NCBI GenBank assembly: GCA_003194525.1
Contig: NBIV01000305.1
Coordinates: 1-64,000, forward strand
Source: Gracilariopsis chorda
Taxonomy: Eukaryota; Rhodophyta; Florideophyceae; Gracilariales; Gracilariaceae
Reading direction: 5' to 3'
DNA length: 64,000 nt
This document shows positions 1 through 8,921 of this stretch, in pieces. Both the position numbers and the translations under genes were made by a program. Numbering within the stretch: position 1 is the first letter of the stretch; each line of letters opens with the position of its first letter. The notes below the pieces were generated by a model. It saw nothing but the letters and a program-made list of their open reading frames with translations, was not told where the DNA came from and ran no database searches.

Positions 1-265
1 GGTGGAAACGTAGCCGCACCTGCGGAATTGCCACCTCCGCAGACTAGCGGCGAAGCTCAGAAAAACTGAGTGTGGGAGCCTCCAGCAATGGAGAGGCGTC
101 CCCAACCTTGGGCCGAAAACGCCTGAGGTTGAGAAGCCTCGCTCCCGGGTCACAATCCTTACGAGGAAAATTGGCCACAACAGACGTGGACTCAGAGCAC
201 CTCGGTGTCTACGTCGTCCGTGGATACGGTCTCGTAACAACCGGATTCCGGATAGAGTCCTGGTC

Positions 266-1074
266 ATGGCAAAGCGAAACTATAAAGTTTACGCTGACCT
301 AGGTGTTTCCGACCAGTACATGGTTCGGCAATTAGCCGTTCTTGACACGGGCGCTGGTCCAAACTTTTTGGTTCAATCAATGATTCCGTCTCACTTACGG
401 CCCCGCATCGAGCGGCGCCGCAATTGGATATCGCGGATGCTAACAATCGGCCACTTTCTACAGTGGGAGTAATCGATTTGCTCGTCCGGCTAGGCCGGTA
501 TGTTGTGAAGCTTGACTTTTTGGTATGCGAGAAGCTGGCAGCGCCAGTTATACTGGGGTGCGACTTCTGCGACCGCTTCGTCGAATCAATTCGACCGCGA
601 ACGCGGACTGTCGAGATGGAAGACGGCACGACGATTCCGATTGTTCGGCGACCCCTACGGAGGGCTTTGAAGAAGCAGGTACCATTGCCTGCTGCGCAGG
701 AACCAGCCGCTGCTGCGCGGGTATCCACGAAGCTCCGAGTAGTTCGGTCTGTGTGCATTCCGCCTGAATCGCAGGTTTGGGTTACAGTTGCTTCTCCACA
801 GTGTGGCCTACAAACGGTTCAACCGTTGCCTCATCTACAAGAGAGGAATCAACTTGCCCTTGCCAATGGGATTGTTTTCGTTGAGCCAGATAAACCTTTT
901 AAGGTACTGGTCGCGAACTTCAGCCGTTATAATCAACGGTTAATGCGCAACCAAGTAATTGGCTCAATGCTTCCGCACCCTGCGGCTATCGTACCGACGA
1001 AGGTATCCGCTGCCGAGGTTCTCGGGATCCTCGACGCTGAGGAGGGGAGGAAAGCCGAAGTGAATCGGAAATGA
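266..1074 (+). CDS. Chromovirus aspartic protease region
   Basis: The LDTGAGPNF motif near 344-370 is the D-T/S-G-A active-site signature of a retropepsin. Further on, VILGCDFCDRF near 550-575 resembles the usual hydrophobic-Gly flap-side motif of gypsy proteases. This region would cut the polyprotein during particle maturation. It lies just 5' of the reverse transcriptase, as expected. It belongs to a broken element and is annotated as a fossil part. The assignment rests on the motif and on order. Confidence 0.7.
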
Positions 1075-1329
1075 GCCCAGTTAAATCGGGAAGTTAAGCC
1101 GAACAGTACGGATAACGCCGCCGAACCGACTTCGTCGGCTGGAGATAGCCTGTCGAAGGAAGAGACGCCGAATTCACCGGAGAAGGACGTAGCAGCCACT
1201 GTGGTGGACAAGCAGGCTGCCTCGCAGGAACTCGAGTCTCTGGACCTTGATCACGTCCCAGAGACTCACCGCAATAAGCTGCGGCAGATGCTCAAAGACG
1301 CCCATGTGGGATGGCTCCCTAGGGAAGAT

Positions 1330-2660
1330 TGGAATTACCGAACATCGGATTGATTTGTTCCCGAACACTCGGCCGATTTCGCAACCCCCTTACAGGGCAG
1401 GACCGACAGCTCGAAGAAGAGGAAAAGGCTCAGGTTGAGAAAATGCTCCGAGCCGGAGTTATTGAACCAGCCCAGTCACTTGGGCCTCACCTGTGGGGCT
1501 CGCTCCCAAAGCTGATGGGTCTTGGCGATTTTGTATCGACTACCGCAAGTTGAATGCGGCTACGGTGAAGGATGTCTATCCATCCCACGAATGGATGAAT
1601 GCATCGATTCATTGGGCGAAGCGAAAGTTTTCACGACCCTCGACGCTAATTCGGGCTATTGACAAGTCCCTCTTAGGGCTGAGGACCGTGACAAGACGGC
1701 TTTTGTAATGCCATCAAGGCCTCTACCGATTCAATCGGATGCCCTTTGGGTTAACTAACGCGCCAGCCACATTTCAACGCGCTGTGGACATTTTGCTCGC
1801 CCGCTTCAAGTGGAAGACCTGCCTGGTTTACCTGGACGATGTTATCGTTTATTCGAGCAACCTGGACGAGCACCTGACCCACGTACGGGATGTTATGCGA
1901 ACGTTACGCGATGCAGGCATCACCCTGAAACTCAAGAAGTGTGAGTTCTTTACCGACACTGTGAAATATCTCGGGCATGTCATCCGTCCTGGACGGCTTG
2001 CAATTGATGAAGTACGAGTGAAGTCCTCAAGGAGGCAAAAACACCCGCGAAATCAGACGGAACTCCGATCATTTCTCGGCCTATGTAATGTTTATCGCCA
2101 CTTCATCCCGAACTTTGCGGATATTGCAGCACCACTGAATGAACTCCTTCGAAAAAGGCCAGCCAGTTACTCTGGAAGAGTTTGATGACCGGAAAGTCAA
2201 CGGCATTCTCAGCACTCGTTGAGGCAGTGACATCACCACCGGTGCTATCCCTACCAAGGGCCGGATTGCCATACGCCGTTGACACGGATGCGAGCGACTA
2301 TCAGGTCGGCTGCGCCTTGTTCCAAACCACAGAGAGTGGAGATCGATTGCCAATTGGATATTGGTCAAGAAGCCTCAACGTCCACGAGAGGAATTACTCT
2401 GTGTCAGAGAAAGAATGTCTAGCAGTGGTCTGGGCCCTCCAGACCCTGCGCCCCTACCTGATGGGGAATCATTTCGAAGTCTACACCGATCACTCGGCTT
2501 TACGCTGGCTACTCTCTATAGCGGAGCCATCTGGCCGCCTGATGAGTTGGAGGCTGCGCTTGGCAGAATTTGACTTCGAGATGAAGTATAAAAAGGGACT
2601 CCTGAACACTCAGGCTGACGCACTTTCCCGCTTGGAGACAGCGGCCGAAGCTGAGCCAGT
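1330..2660 (+). CDS. Chromovirus reverse transcriptase and RNase H region
   Basis: The RT core is recognised by [17 protein letters not shown] (about 1739-1790) followed by [18 protein letters not shown] (about 1826-1879), whose YLDD is the polymerase catalytic signature. The KYLGHVI motif and an [16 protein letters not shown] segment, typical of the gypsy RT thumb and connection, come next. RNase H follows with [17 protein letters not shown] (about 2270-2322), [16 protein letters not shown] and [11 protein letters not shown]. The first acidic residue and the E and D positions of the nuclease are visible. Known role of the family: copying element RNA into cDNA and removing the RNA strand. Confidence 0.88.
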
Positions 2661-2662
2661 CG

Positions 2663-5179
2663 ATGACCTGGAGATTCCGTGCTTCCTTTTGGAAGACGGC
2701 GAGAGCGATGCCGATGAAGAAATCGGAAGGATGGGACATCTACGATGCTGTTTCAGCCGTGTCAGACACGCGACCCGAACCGGGCTCGTTCGTACCAATT
2801 ACGCCGGAAGAACTCATCCGGGAGCAGCATACTGACCCATTTTGTACTGGGATTCGGAGCCGTCTGAACGGTGGAGCTGAGTTGCCCTTCATCACGAACG
2901 ATCAGGGATTCTTGATCCGAACCGTCGGAGATAGGCCACAGATTGTGGTTCCGCACTCACTCCAATCTCGGGTGCTGACCCTGTCGCACTATGCGAAATT
3001 GGCCGCCCACCCTGGTGGTAGGAAGTCGTACTATACCTTAAAGAAGGACTTCTACTGGCCAGCAATGGCTTTTGATGCGTATGCCACTGTTCGTGGACCT
3101 TCAGACTGTGCGAAGAACCGCGTCAAATTGCGGAAGTACTCCAAGAAGTTGGTACTATTCCCTGCAAGGGCTCCACTAGAGTTTGTGGCAATTGATCTGC
3201 TCGGAGAGTTCATCCGGACTCGCCGGGGAAACCGGTTTCTACTGGTTATAACCGACCGCTTCTCTAAGCTGGTACGGACAGTGCCTCTCAAAAGGATCAC
3301 CGCTGCTACGGTCGCCCAAGCTTTCGTTACACACTGGGTTTTTGTTTATGGACCACCGATTGATCTACTATCGGACAATGGACCGCAGTTCGCGGCTAAG
3401 TTCTTTCAAGATGTCTGCCGCATCTTGCGGATTCATAATTGGTTCACTACGACCTATCATCCGCAGAGTAACGGCCAGGTGGAGCGCTTTAACCGCACAA
3501 TGCTCAACGCATTGCGGACTTTTGTTGCCGATCATCCTTCGGAATGGGATCTCTACAGCGATGCTGTCACTTATGCCTACAATACGCAGGTTCATCTCAC
3601 TACACAGATCTCGCCATTCGAGCTGGTGCTGTCGCGCGTTCCACCACCGGTGGCTATCGAACCGCAGCCTACGCTGGATACGTTTCCTTCACCCCGTCTA
3701 CACAGGGACGCCTGGAAGGACTGGCTGAAGAAGATTATCCCGAAAGCTCAGCAGAACCTGGAAAAGGCACAAGCCGCATACAAGCGGAACTTCGATGCTC
3801 GCGTACGCCGGAATGCCCCACAGATCAAGGAAGGGAGCTATGCCTTCCTTCGGAAGGAATACTACAACCCGGAAAATGAGAGACGTCATAAGCTCTCTCC
3901 AGTTGCGGAAGGCCCTTTTCGGGTAGTCGCGGTGACCGACACTACGGCTGTCCTTGATATCAAGGGTGCGCATGAGCGTTTATCGCTGGATCGCCTGACG
4001 CCCGCACCACCACCTGCTACGCAGGCAACGCAGCCGAAGGATTCGGAAACCCAGGATGCATCGGATACTACTGCCTTCGAAACGGAATCGGGTGGACTAC
4101 CAGTAGTCATGCCGCACCCGGACCGTGGGTTAGCCGATTTGCCGGTAGCTGAGGAACCTACACAGTCAAAAACTGCTGCCGCTCACGTTCATACGCGGAT
4201 ACTGGCCCCATCGGGGATCCTGAGCTCCGCCCCCGTCGTCTCAACTGAGGAGGGGGAGGGGACAGGTCAATCTCGATCGCCACTATCGCCGTCGCGGACG
4301 GATAAGCCTTTGGAGGTCTCTGCGTCCCAGCCGGTGACCACGCCTATTGGGGAAGAGCCAGGAGGTTCGCAGAACGGGAGCGACGAACGGGAAACTGTAA
4401 AGGACACCGACAATTCGGACAAGAACAACGCCGGAAACCCGGAAAAGCGCTACAGTGAAGATGCTGGAGAAACCGCCCCGCTCGCGGATAGTATCGCACG
4501 GCCGCCACAGACGGAATCCCAGAACCTAACTCCCAATAGGAGGAACGAAACCGGTACGCCGGAAAGGAGTAGGGTACTCCCCAACCCTGCCGCAGCACAA
4601 GCGGAGAACACGAGTTCGGTACATCTACCACCTTCGCCGTCGTCGACGGAGTCGCCCTCACAGGCCCCCGGGACACAGGATAGTACGCCGAAACATGACG
4701 GACAGCCGGAGATACGGAAGCTCGCAGTCCGAGAAGACCGACATCAAGATGAAGCCCAGTCGCATGGGAATGAAGACCAGAACTCCGGAAGCCTCAGCTC
4801 GAGGAAAACACCATGGTCAAATGAGACGTTGCCTGGTATACAGGATGCCTTATCACCGGGATTAAGGCCGAAGCTACGCGTGAGCAATAACACTGCCCGG
4901 AACGGGAACCACGACAGCAACACCTCCACAGAGGGCACACTCACCAAGCCGCACACCGAGCGGAGTGTCCTCGACGAGGAATATGTTATTGACCGCCTGG
5001 TTAGTCACGGCTTCGCCCCGGATGGGGAATTGTTGTATCGAGTCCGTTGGTACGGCTACGCCCCTTCGGAGGACACTCACGAACCAATTGGGCATTTGCC
5101 TCGTTCGAAGGTTCTCCAGTATCACCGTCGTACACGGACACCGATACCGGCTACGCTGGACAAAGCCCAAGTGGGTTGA
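2663..5179 (+). CDS. Chromovirus integrase with long linker and C-terminal chromodomain
   Basis: This is an 838-codon open frame. Near residues 120-140 lies HPGGRKSYYTLKKDFYWPAM, the usual lead-in of the integrase zinc-binding domain. The catalytic triad reads D178 (VAIDLLGEF), D238 (LLSDNGPQF) and E274 (SNGQVERFNR), giving spacings of 60 and 35 residues, the retroviral-type DD35E. A GPFRVV segment near residues 415-425 resembles the gypsy GPY/F module. From about 440 to 765 the protein is Pro/Ser/Thr/Glu-rich, with no recognisable fold. Residues about 771-825 form a chromodomain (EYVIDRLVSHG, YRVRWYGY, THEPIGHLP), which in chromoviruses directs integration to modified histones. The ATG used is simply the first in frame; the natural product is expected to be part of Pol. 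Confidence 0.88.
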   Translation: MTWRFRASFWKTARAMPMKKSEGWDIYDAVSAVSDTRPEPGSFVPITPEELIREQHTDPFCTGIRSRLNGGAELPFITNDQGFLIRTVGDRPQIVVPHSLQSRVLTLSHYAKLAAHPGGRKSYYTLKKDFYWPAMAFDAYATVRGPSDCAKNRVKLRKYSKKLVLFPARAPLEFVAIDLLGEFIRTRRGNRFLLVITDRFSKLVRTVPLKRITAATVAQAFVTHWVFVYGPPIDLLSDNGPQFAAKFFQDVCRILRIHNWFTTTYHPQSNGQVERFNRTMLNALRTFVADHPSEWDLYSDAVTYAYNTQVHLTTQISPFELVLSRVPPPVAIEPQPTLDTFPSPRLHRDAWKDWLKKIIPKAQQNLEKAQAAYKRNFDARVRRNAPQIKEGSYAFLRKEYYNPENERRHKLSPVAEGPFRVVAVTDTTAVLDIKGAHERLSLDRLTPAPPPATQATQPKDSETQDASDTTAFETESGGLPVVMPHPDRGLADLPVAEEPTQSKTAAAHVHTRILAPSGILSSAPVVSTEEGEGTGQSRSPLSPSRTDKPLEVSASQPVTTPIGEEPGGSQNGSDERETVKDTDNSDKNNAGNPEKRYSEDAGETAPLADSIARPPQTESQNLTPNRRNETGTPERSRVLPNPAAAQAENTSSVHLPPSPSSTESPSQAPGTQDSTPKHDGQPEIRKLAVREDRHQDEAQSHGNEDQNSGSLSSRKTPWSNETLPGIQDALSPGLRPKLRVSNNTARNGNHDSNTSTEGTLTKPHTERSVLDEEYVIDRLVSHGFAPDGELLYRVRWYGYAPSEDTHEPIGHLPRSKVLQYHRRTRTPIPATLDKAQVG

Positions 5180-5583
5180 CCATCCATGGTACCGGCCGAG
5201 GCCGCTTCAAGCGGAATACACTGCGCTTTAAAGAATCATGCCGCCTCACGCGGACGCAACAATGTTGCAGAAGAACCCGCCGTATATACGGAAGCCACGT
5301 ACAGTGGAAAGAAGAAGAAGGAAGATGAAGAAGAGGCCAGGAAACTGGAATGAAGACTACGAAGTACGCTACAGCCGCCTAAGGCGGAAGCCCTCCCCTC
5401 CTTAGGCTAATTTTCGGATACCCTCCAAAGGGTGTAGCCCACTGAGAAGGGGGAGGAAGACGAATGAAGAAGCTCAGAAGCCAAACCGGCAGCCGCCGGT
5501 ATGTTTACTTTTCAACGGGGCTTAGCCCCCACGGCCCTATAGGGAAATGTCTATGGATCGAAACGACCTGCCATACAGGCTGT
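5180..5583 (+). other. Untranslated spacer with an internal polypurine tract
   Basis: No reading frame of note is present here. At 5444-5455 lies the 12-mer GAGAAGGGGGAG inside a longer purine run reaching about 5480. It is identical to the polypurine tract directly before the 3' LTR. GC-rich short hairpins (for example around 5515-5550) follow. The segment separates the chromodomain end from the 3' end of the antisense ORF. Confidence 0.7.
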
Positions 5584-7368
5584 CTACGCCGAAGGCCCGC
5601 CGCCCGAGGTGGTGTTCTTGCCAGCATAGTACTGGGCTCCTAACGCTTGTAGGTCCGACTCATCGGTTACCGCATCCGGTACAGTAAGGCCGACACCTCG
5701 GAGGAAGTCACGGAGAGCCGCAGCACGCGGGGTCATTTCGACAGGTTGAGACGCTTGGTCGGTAGCCGACTGCCCCCAGGGCTCGGAAGATGACGCAGCC
5801 GCCTCGGCGGGGTGGTCAACGGCCTCTATGGCTTCACCACCGCCCGACACAGCGGGTTCCTCGGATTCCCCTGCGGGGCTGCCTTCATCCTTGGGACTAC
5901 CGCCCTCAGCAGGATCTTCACCATCGTCATCGATGAAAATGAACCCTCGGGGGTGCCCAGCCGGGATATACCGGTCTTCTCGACGCCTTTCGCCCGCTTC
6001 AGCGGCTGATATCACCTCCCATTCCCATGGGTCAAAATATACGAAGTCGCCGGCGTTGGTGTCACGGCCGGGAGACCGATCAGTCGGACGACGAACTCCG
6101 TCGGAGACCTGGTTAGCAGGCACTCGATCCCAGTCAATCTGGTCAATAAGATCCACCATTTGTGTGGCCTCGCGAGCATTGCGCACGGAGCCAAGCACCT
6201 CGGATTGGTCCAGATGACGGATAGACTGCCGGACGAGTTCCGGAATGTGCCACAAGCGGTAGGCATCATAGGCCTCGATGAGGAGGTAAGCCGCGACGCG
6301 GACAGTCCACTCAGTGGCAAGGAGACTCCATAAACCTTCAGGTGGGTTGTTGATGAAGTATGAGCCTACATAGGTGAGGCAGGGGGGAAGCTCCACGTAA
6401 CACCCTCTTGGGACTTCGACAGCCGGCCAGAAGTCCGGGATTGATAGATACCGTCCTCGACGGGCATGCCCAGCCAGCCTCTCAACTTCAGAGCACTGGT
6501 AGGGGGCCATGATCCCAAAACGGGAACGCCATTTCCGCTCGAAGCGGAGTCCCTCGAGGTAGGTTGACCGTGATGGACGGCGAAGGTACCGGAATTCGGC
6601 GCGAAGTATAGGCCTCGCCCAGAGGATCAGGTCCTGATAAGGTTGTACGACGTCCGCGAAGCGGTCGAGCTCATCCAATACGTTGGCAAGGCGGTCACCA
6701 TACCCCACTTCGCCGAAGGTTCGGTAGAAAGCTACGTCAAACCGGTACTGCACCGGCACGGGATGTTCATTCGGAGCACGAAAGTGGCGTGCGTACCCAA
6801 TGCGGGCTAGCTCACTTCGAGCGTACTGCCGAGTCTCGTTCCGAGGAACAAAGAGACAACTCGGACTAACCGCAATGCGGGTACGCCAATCCCACGAATT
6901 GGTGACAGCAACAGGAAGCCCTCCGGGGAGATAACCGTCAACGGCGAAAGAATCAACGAGTTCCGTATCACGAACGGCTTCGGGGTCAAACCAAGGTGCC
7001 TTAGCAAACTCCGCCCCGTGACGATGGGGATTCCTTGAGTGCAACGATCCGGGTGTCGGCCATCCCCCAAGAGTGGGCAGCTCGACTTGACGCCAATCCC
7101 AAGCGGGCGCGCGACCGGAAGAACTGGTCCCTTGGCCGGCCGAGCCGGGATGGAAAGGAGCCGATTGCGGAAGAGGTGCCGTTCGGAACGGAGGGTTGGA
7201 GACTTGCATGCGAGCCGTCGAGGACGGAGGTGCGCTAGGGGTGTTTGAGTTGCGGGACATGGCGGGTGACTCTGGTAGAGAAGACGGGGGTGAGTTGTTC
7301 GTTGGTGTGCGTGGTTCCGAGCAGTTGTCGGCAGACCCGTCGAGGGAGGTACGCTTATATCCACTCAT
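5584..7368 (-). CDS. Antisense ORF of the chromovirus, function unknown
   Basis: This is an open frame of 594 codons on the strand opposite to pol, placed between the pol end and the 3' LTR. The first ~100 residues are Ser/Pro/Thr-rich. The middle (about 105-400) is aromatic- and Arg-rich with a globular look (motifs such as WDWRQVELP, YVELPPCLTYVG and EWTVRVAAYLLIEAYDAYR). The last ~150 residues are acidic and Gly/Glu/Ser-rich (FIFIDDDGEDPAEG). I recognise no domain: no zinc knuckle, no transmembrane stretch, no obvious catalytic motif. Its start lies only 55 bases inside the 3' LTR boundary, so any transcript would have to begin within the LTR. Antisense ORFs in this position are known from some plant gypsy lineages (Grande, Retand). 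That is analogy only. Confidence 0.6.
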   Translation of the reverse strand: MSGYKRTSLDGSADNCSEPRTPTNNSPPSSLPESPAMSRNSNTPSAPPSSTARMQVSNPPFRTAPLPQSAPFHPGSAGQGTSSSGRAPAWDWRQVELPTLGGWPTPGSLHSRNPHRHGAEFAKAPWFDPEAVRDTELVDSFAVDGYLPGGLPVAVTNSWDWRTRIAVSPSCLFVPRNETRQYARSELARIGYARHFRAPNEHPVPVQYRFDVAFYRTFGEVGYGDRLANVLDELDRFADVVQPYQDLILWARPILRAEFRYLRRPSRSTYLEGLRFERKWRSRFGIMAPYQCSEVERLAGHARRGRYLSIPDFWPAVEVPRGCYVELPPCLTYVGSYFINNPPEGLWSLLATEWTVRVAAYLLIEAYDAYRLWHIPELVRQSIRHLDQSEVLGSVRNAREATQMVDLIDQIDWDRVPANQVSDGVRRPTDRSPGRDTNAGDFVYFDPWEWEVISAAEAGERRREDRYIPAGHPRGFIFIDDDGEDPAEGGSPKDEGSPAGESEEPAVSGGGEAIEAVDHPAEAAASSSEPWGQSATDQASQPVEMTPRAAALRDFLRGVGLTVPDAVTDESDLQALGAQYYAGKNTTSGGGPSA

Positions 7369-7410
7369 GGTAGCGGGGTCGCGAACCGCTTGGCACGGTT
7401 GTTCCAGCCT

Positions 7411-7422
7411 GAGAAGGGGGAG
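7411..7422 (+). promoter_or_regulatory. 3' polypurine tract of the chromovirus
   Basis: GAGAAGGGGGAG ends two bases before a TGTAGTGC sequence that fits an LTR start. This is the expected plus-strand primer site. The same 12 bases occur at 5444-5455. Confidence 0.75.
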
Positions 7423-7423
7423 A

Positions 7424-8430
7424 TGTAGTGCAATGGCCCGTCGAGGGTATGCCGCAATCGGTCTTCATAAGGATTTGATCCGCTCCCGGCTGCCACAACC
7501 GTGGTTATGAATGGTATTAGCTTCACTAGCCCCATTTGGGGGTGTCCCTAGGAAGGGTAGTAATTGTGGCCACGTGTGCCGATATTGGCCCGATGACGGG
7601 TGCGCCGTGGCAAGCCTGCCACGGTTGCACATCTGTACTACAGTAGCCGGCCTTGCCGGGTGGCTAGATATTTCTAGATATTTATTTTAATATGTTGAAG
7701 TGCCGTATATAAGTGGCGGCACTGCCGCCACTGTACGGAGAAGTAAACCTCAAGGAGGAACTGGGCTCTGTTCATCTAGCCGCTTGCGCACGGTCACTAA
7801 CCCCTCCCGGGGAATACCGCCGCAACACCGGGTTGAGCAACCTGCCTCCGTCTTTGAGGAGTCCTGAACCGTCGTTACGGCTATTTCTTTATTGTTTCTT
7901 TTGCCTATTATAGGTTTCTTCCGTCATACGGCTTCTGTTTCTCTGCCCTGTTATACAGGTTGGCCCCCATCGTATAGGGATCTGATTTCCCACTCTCGCG
8001 AGTCTGCGCTCCGCAAGTGCGGCTTGTTTGTTGATCATTTGTCCCACAACCGTTGGGCTGGGTACTGTGCTACCACCTCTCGTGGATTCTCCGACGGAGT
8101 CGGCTTGCTTGGCCGGTTCTTACCCTCTGACTGCACGCCCAGTACGGGGTCGCCCGGATTTACACCCGGCTCGTGTCGACCCTATCAGAGGGCTCTCTCG
8201 CTGTGCCGCCTCTCATTGAGAGCAAGCTTGAACACCTTGGTGGTGCTTCCGCGACGCGGCTCGTGTCTGTGCCACGTTCGTAGTTTGCACTACATAGAAG
8301 AGGACGCTGCAAGTGACGTGCACCCTGTTCTGGTGTGCGATGCGTGGCCGCCTGCTGCCGCTGCCGTGACGCCCACTGCCACCGCCACAGGACACCCTCG
8401 GCGTTCCATATCCCCACCGTAGCCTATGAA
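7424..8430 (+). repeat. Chromovirus 3' LTR (right end uncertain)
   Basis: It starts with TG immediately after the polypurine tract. It contains a palindromic AT-rich block (about 7663-7695) and a TATA box in GTATATAAGTGG near 7707, followed by a GC-rich leader, the usual U3-R-U5 look. The TATA element is close to symmetric, so it could serve both the sense strand and the antisense ORF. No second copy is in the window, so the end near 8430 is a guess. Confidence 0.6.
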
Positions 8431-8616
8431 AAACAAAATGTGTACAAGAAGATACAGTTTACTGATATAATAAAGGGGGATAATAGAACATATTACTTCG
8501 GTCTCTTTCCAAATCTTCATGTATTGCATTGGCTACTGCCACCATAATACACCTCACAAGGGGACAACGACAGATTGCGCAACTAATTTCATTCCGTCCA
8601 GAATACCTTGTACATA

Positions 8617-8921
8617 TTAAGAAGGCCAGCGCTCCAAACGATGTTGATTAGAAGGCTGTGGTTCAAATATTTTCTGATTGCCGTCTGCGGGATCCACAAG
8701 CAGCCCACCAAACTGGGAAACGTAGTACGAGAGGTTGGTGGCGCTGTCCTGAGGCGTCAAACCATACTTTGCCTGAATTGAGAGTGCTTCCTCGGTGGAA
8801 GGCCCTGCATCAGAGGCTTCGTTACCAATGAAACGACTGGGGTAGAGGGTGGTTCCGGAGAAAGATCTTCAGAAATCTCTCGAACGAGCCGGGTGACATT
8901 CGGACGTGGATACTTAGCCAT
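8617..8921 (-). CDS. Small coding-like tract, unrecognised
   Basis: On the minus strand an ATG at 8921-8919 in a good context (ACCATGGC) opens a frame beginning MAKYPRPNVTRLVREIS. A TATATAA sequence lies about 50 bases upstream (near 8975). An overlapping minus frame, open for about 84 codons (8868-8617), has natural-looking composition (YGLTPQDSATNLSYYV, FGGLLVDPADGNQ) and ends in a stop. I recognise no family. It could be a small host gene with an unmodelled intron or a lesion, or a stray piece of a mobile element. It lies just outside the estimated LTR end of the chromovirus. Confidence 0.35.

Larger units (their letters stand above)
1..8430 (+). mobile_element. Ty3/gypsy chromovirus LTR retrotransposon, 5' part outside window
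   Basis: Domains occur in the order protease, reverse transcriptase, RNase H, integrase, chromodomain, which is the Ty3/gypsy order with the chromovirus hallmark. They are followed by an antisense ORF, a polypurine tract and a TATA-bearing 3' LTR. Gag and the 5' LTR must lie left of base 1, so the LTRs cannot be compared and the element cannot be dated that way. It is broken, with roughly half a dozen interruptions, yet long stretches stay open, which argues for moderate rather than great age. Base composition is GC-richer than in the gypsy elements further right. The right end near 8.43 kb is an estimate, because no second LTR is available to fix it. Confidence 0.9.
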
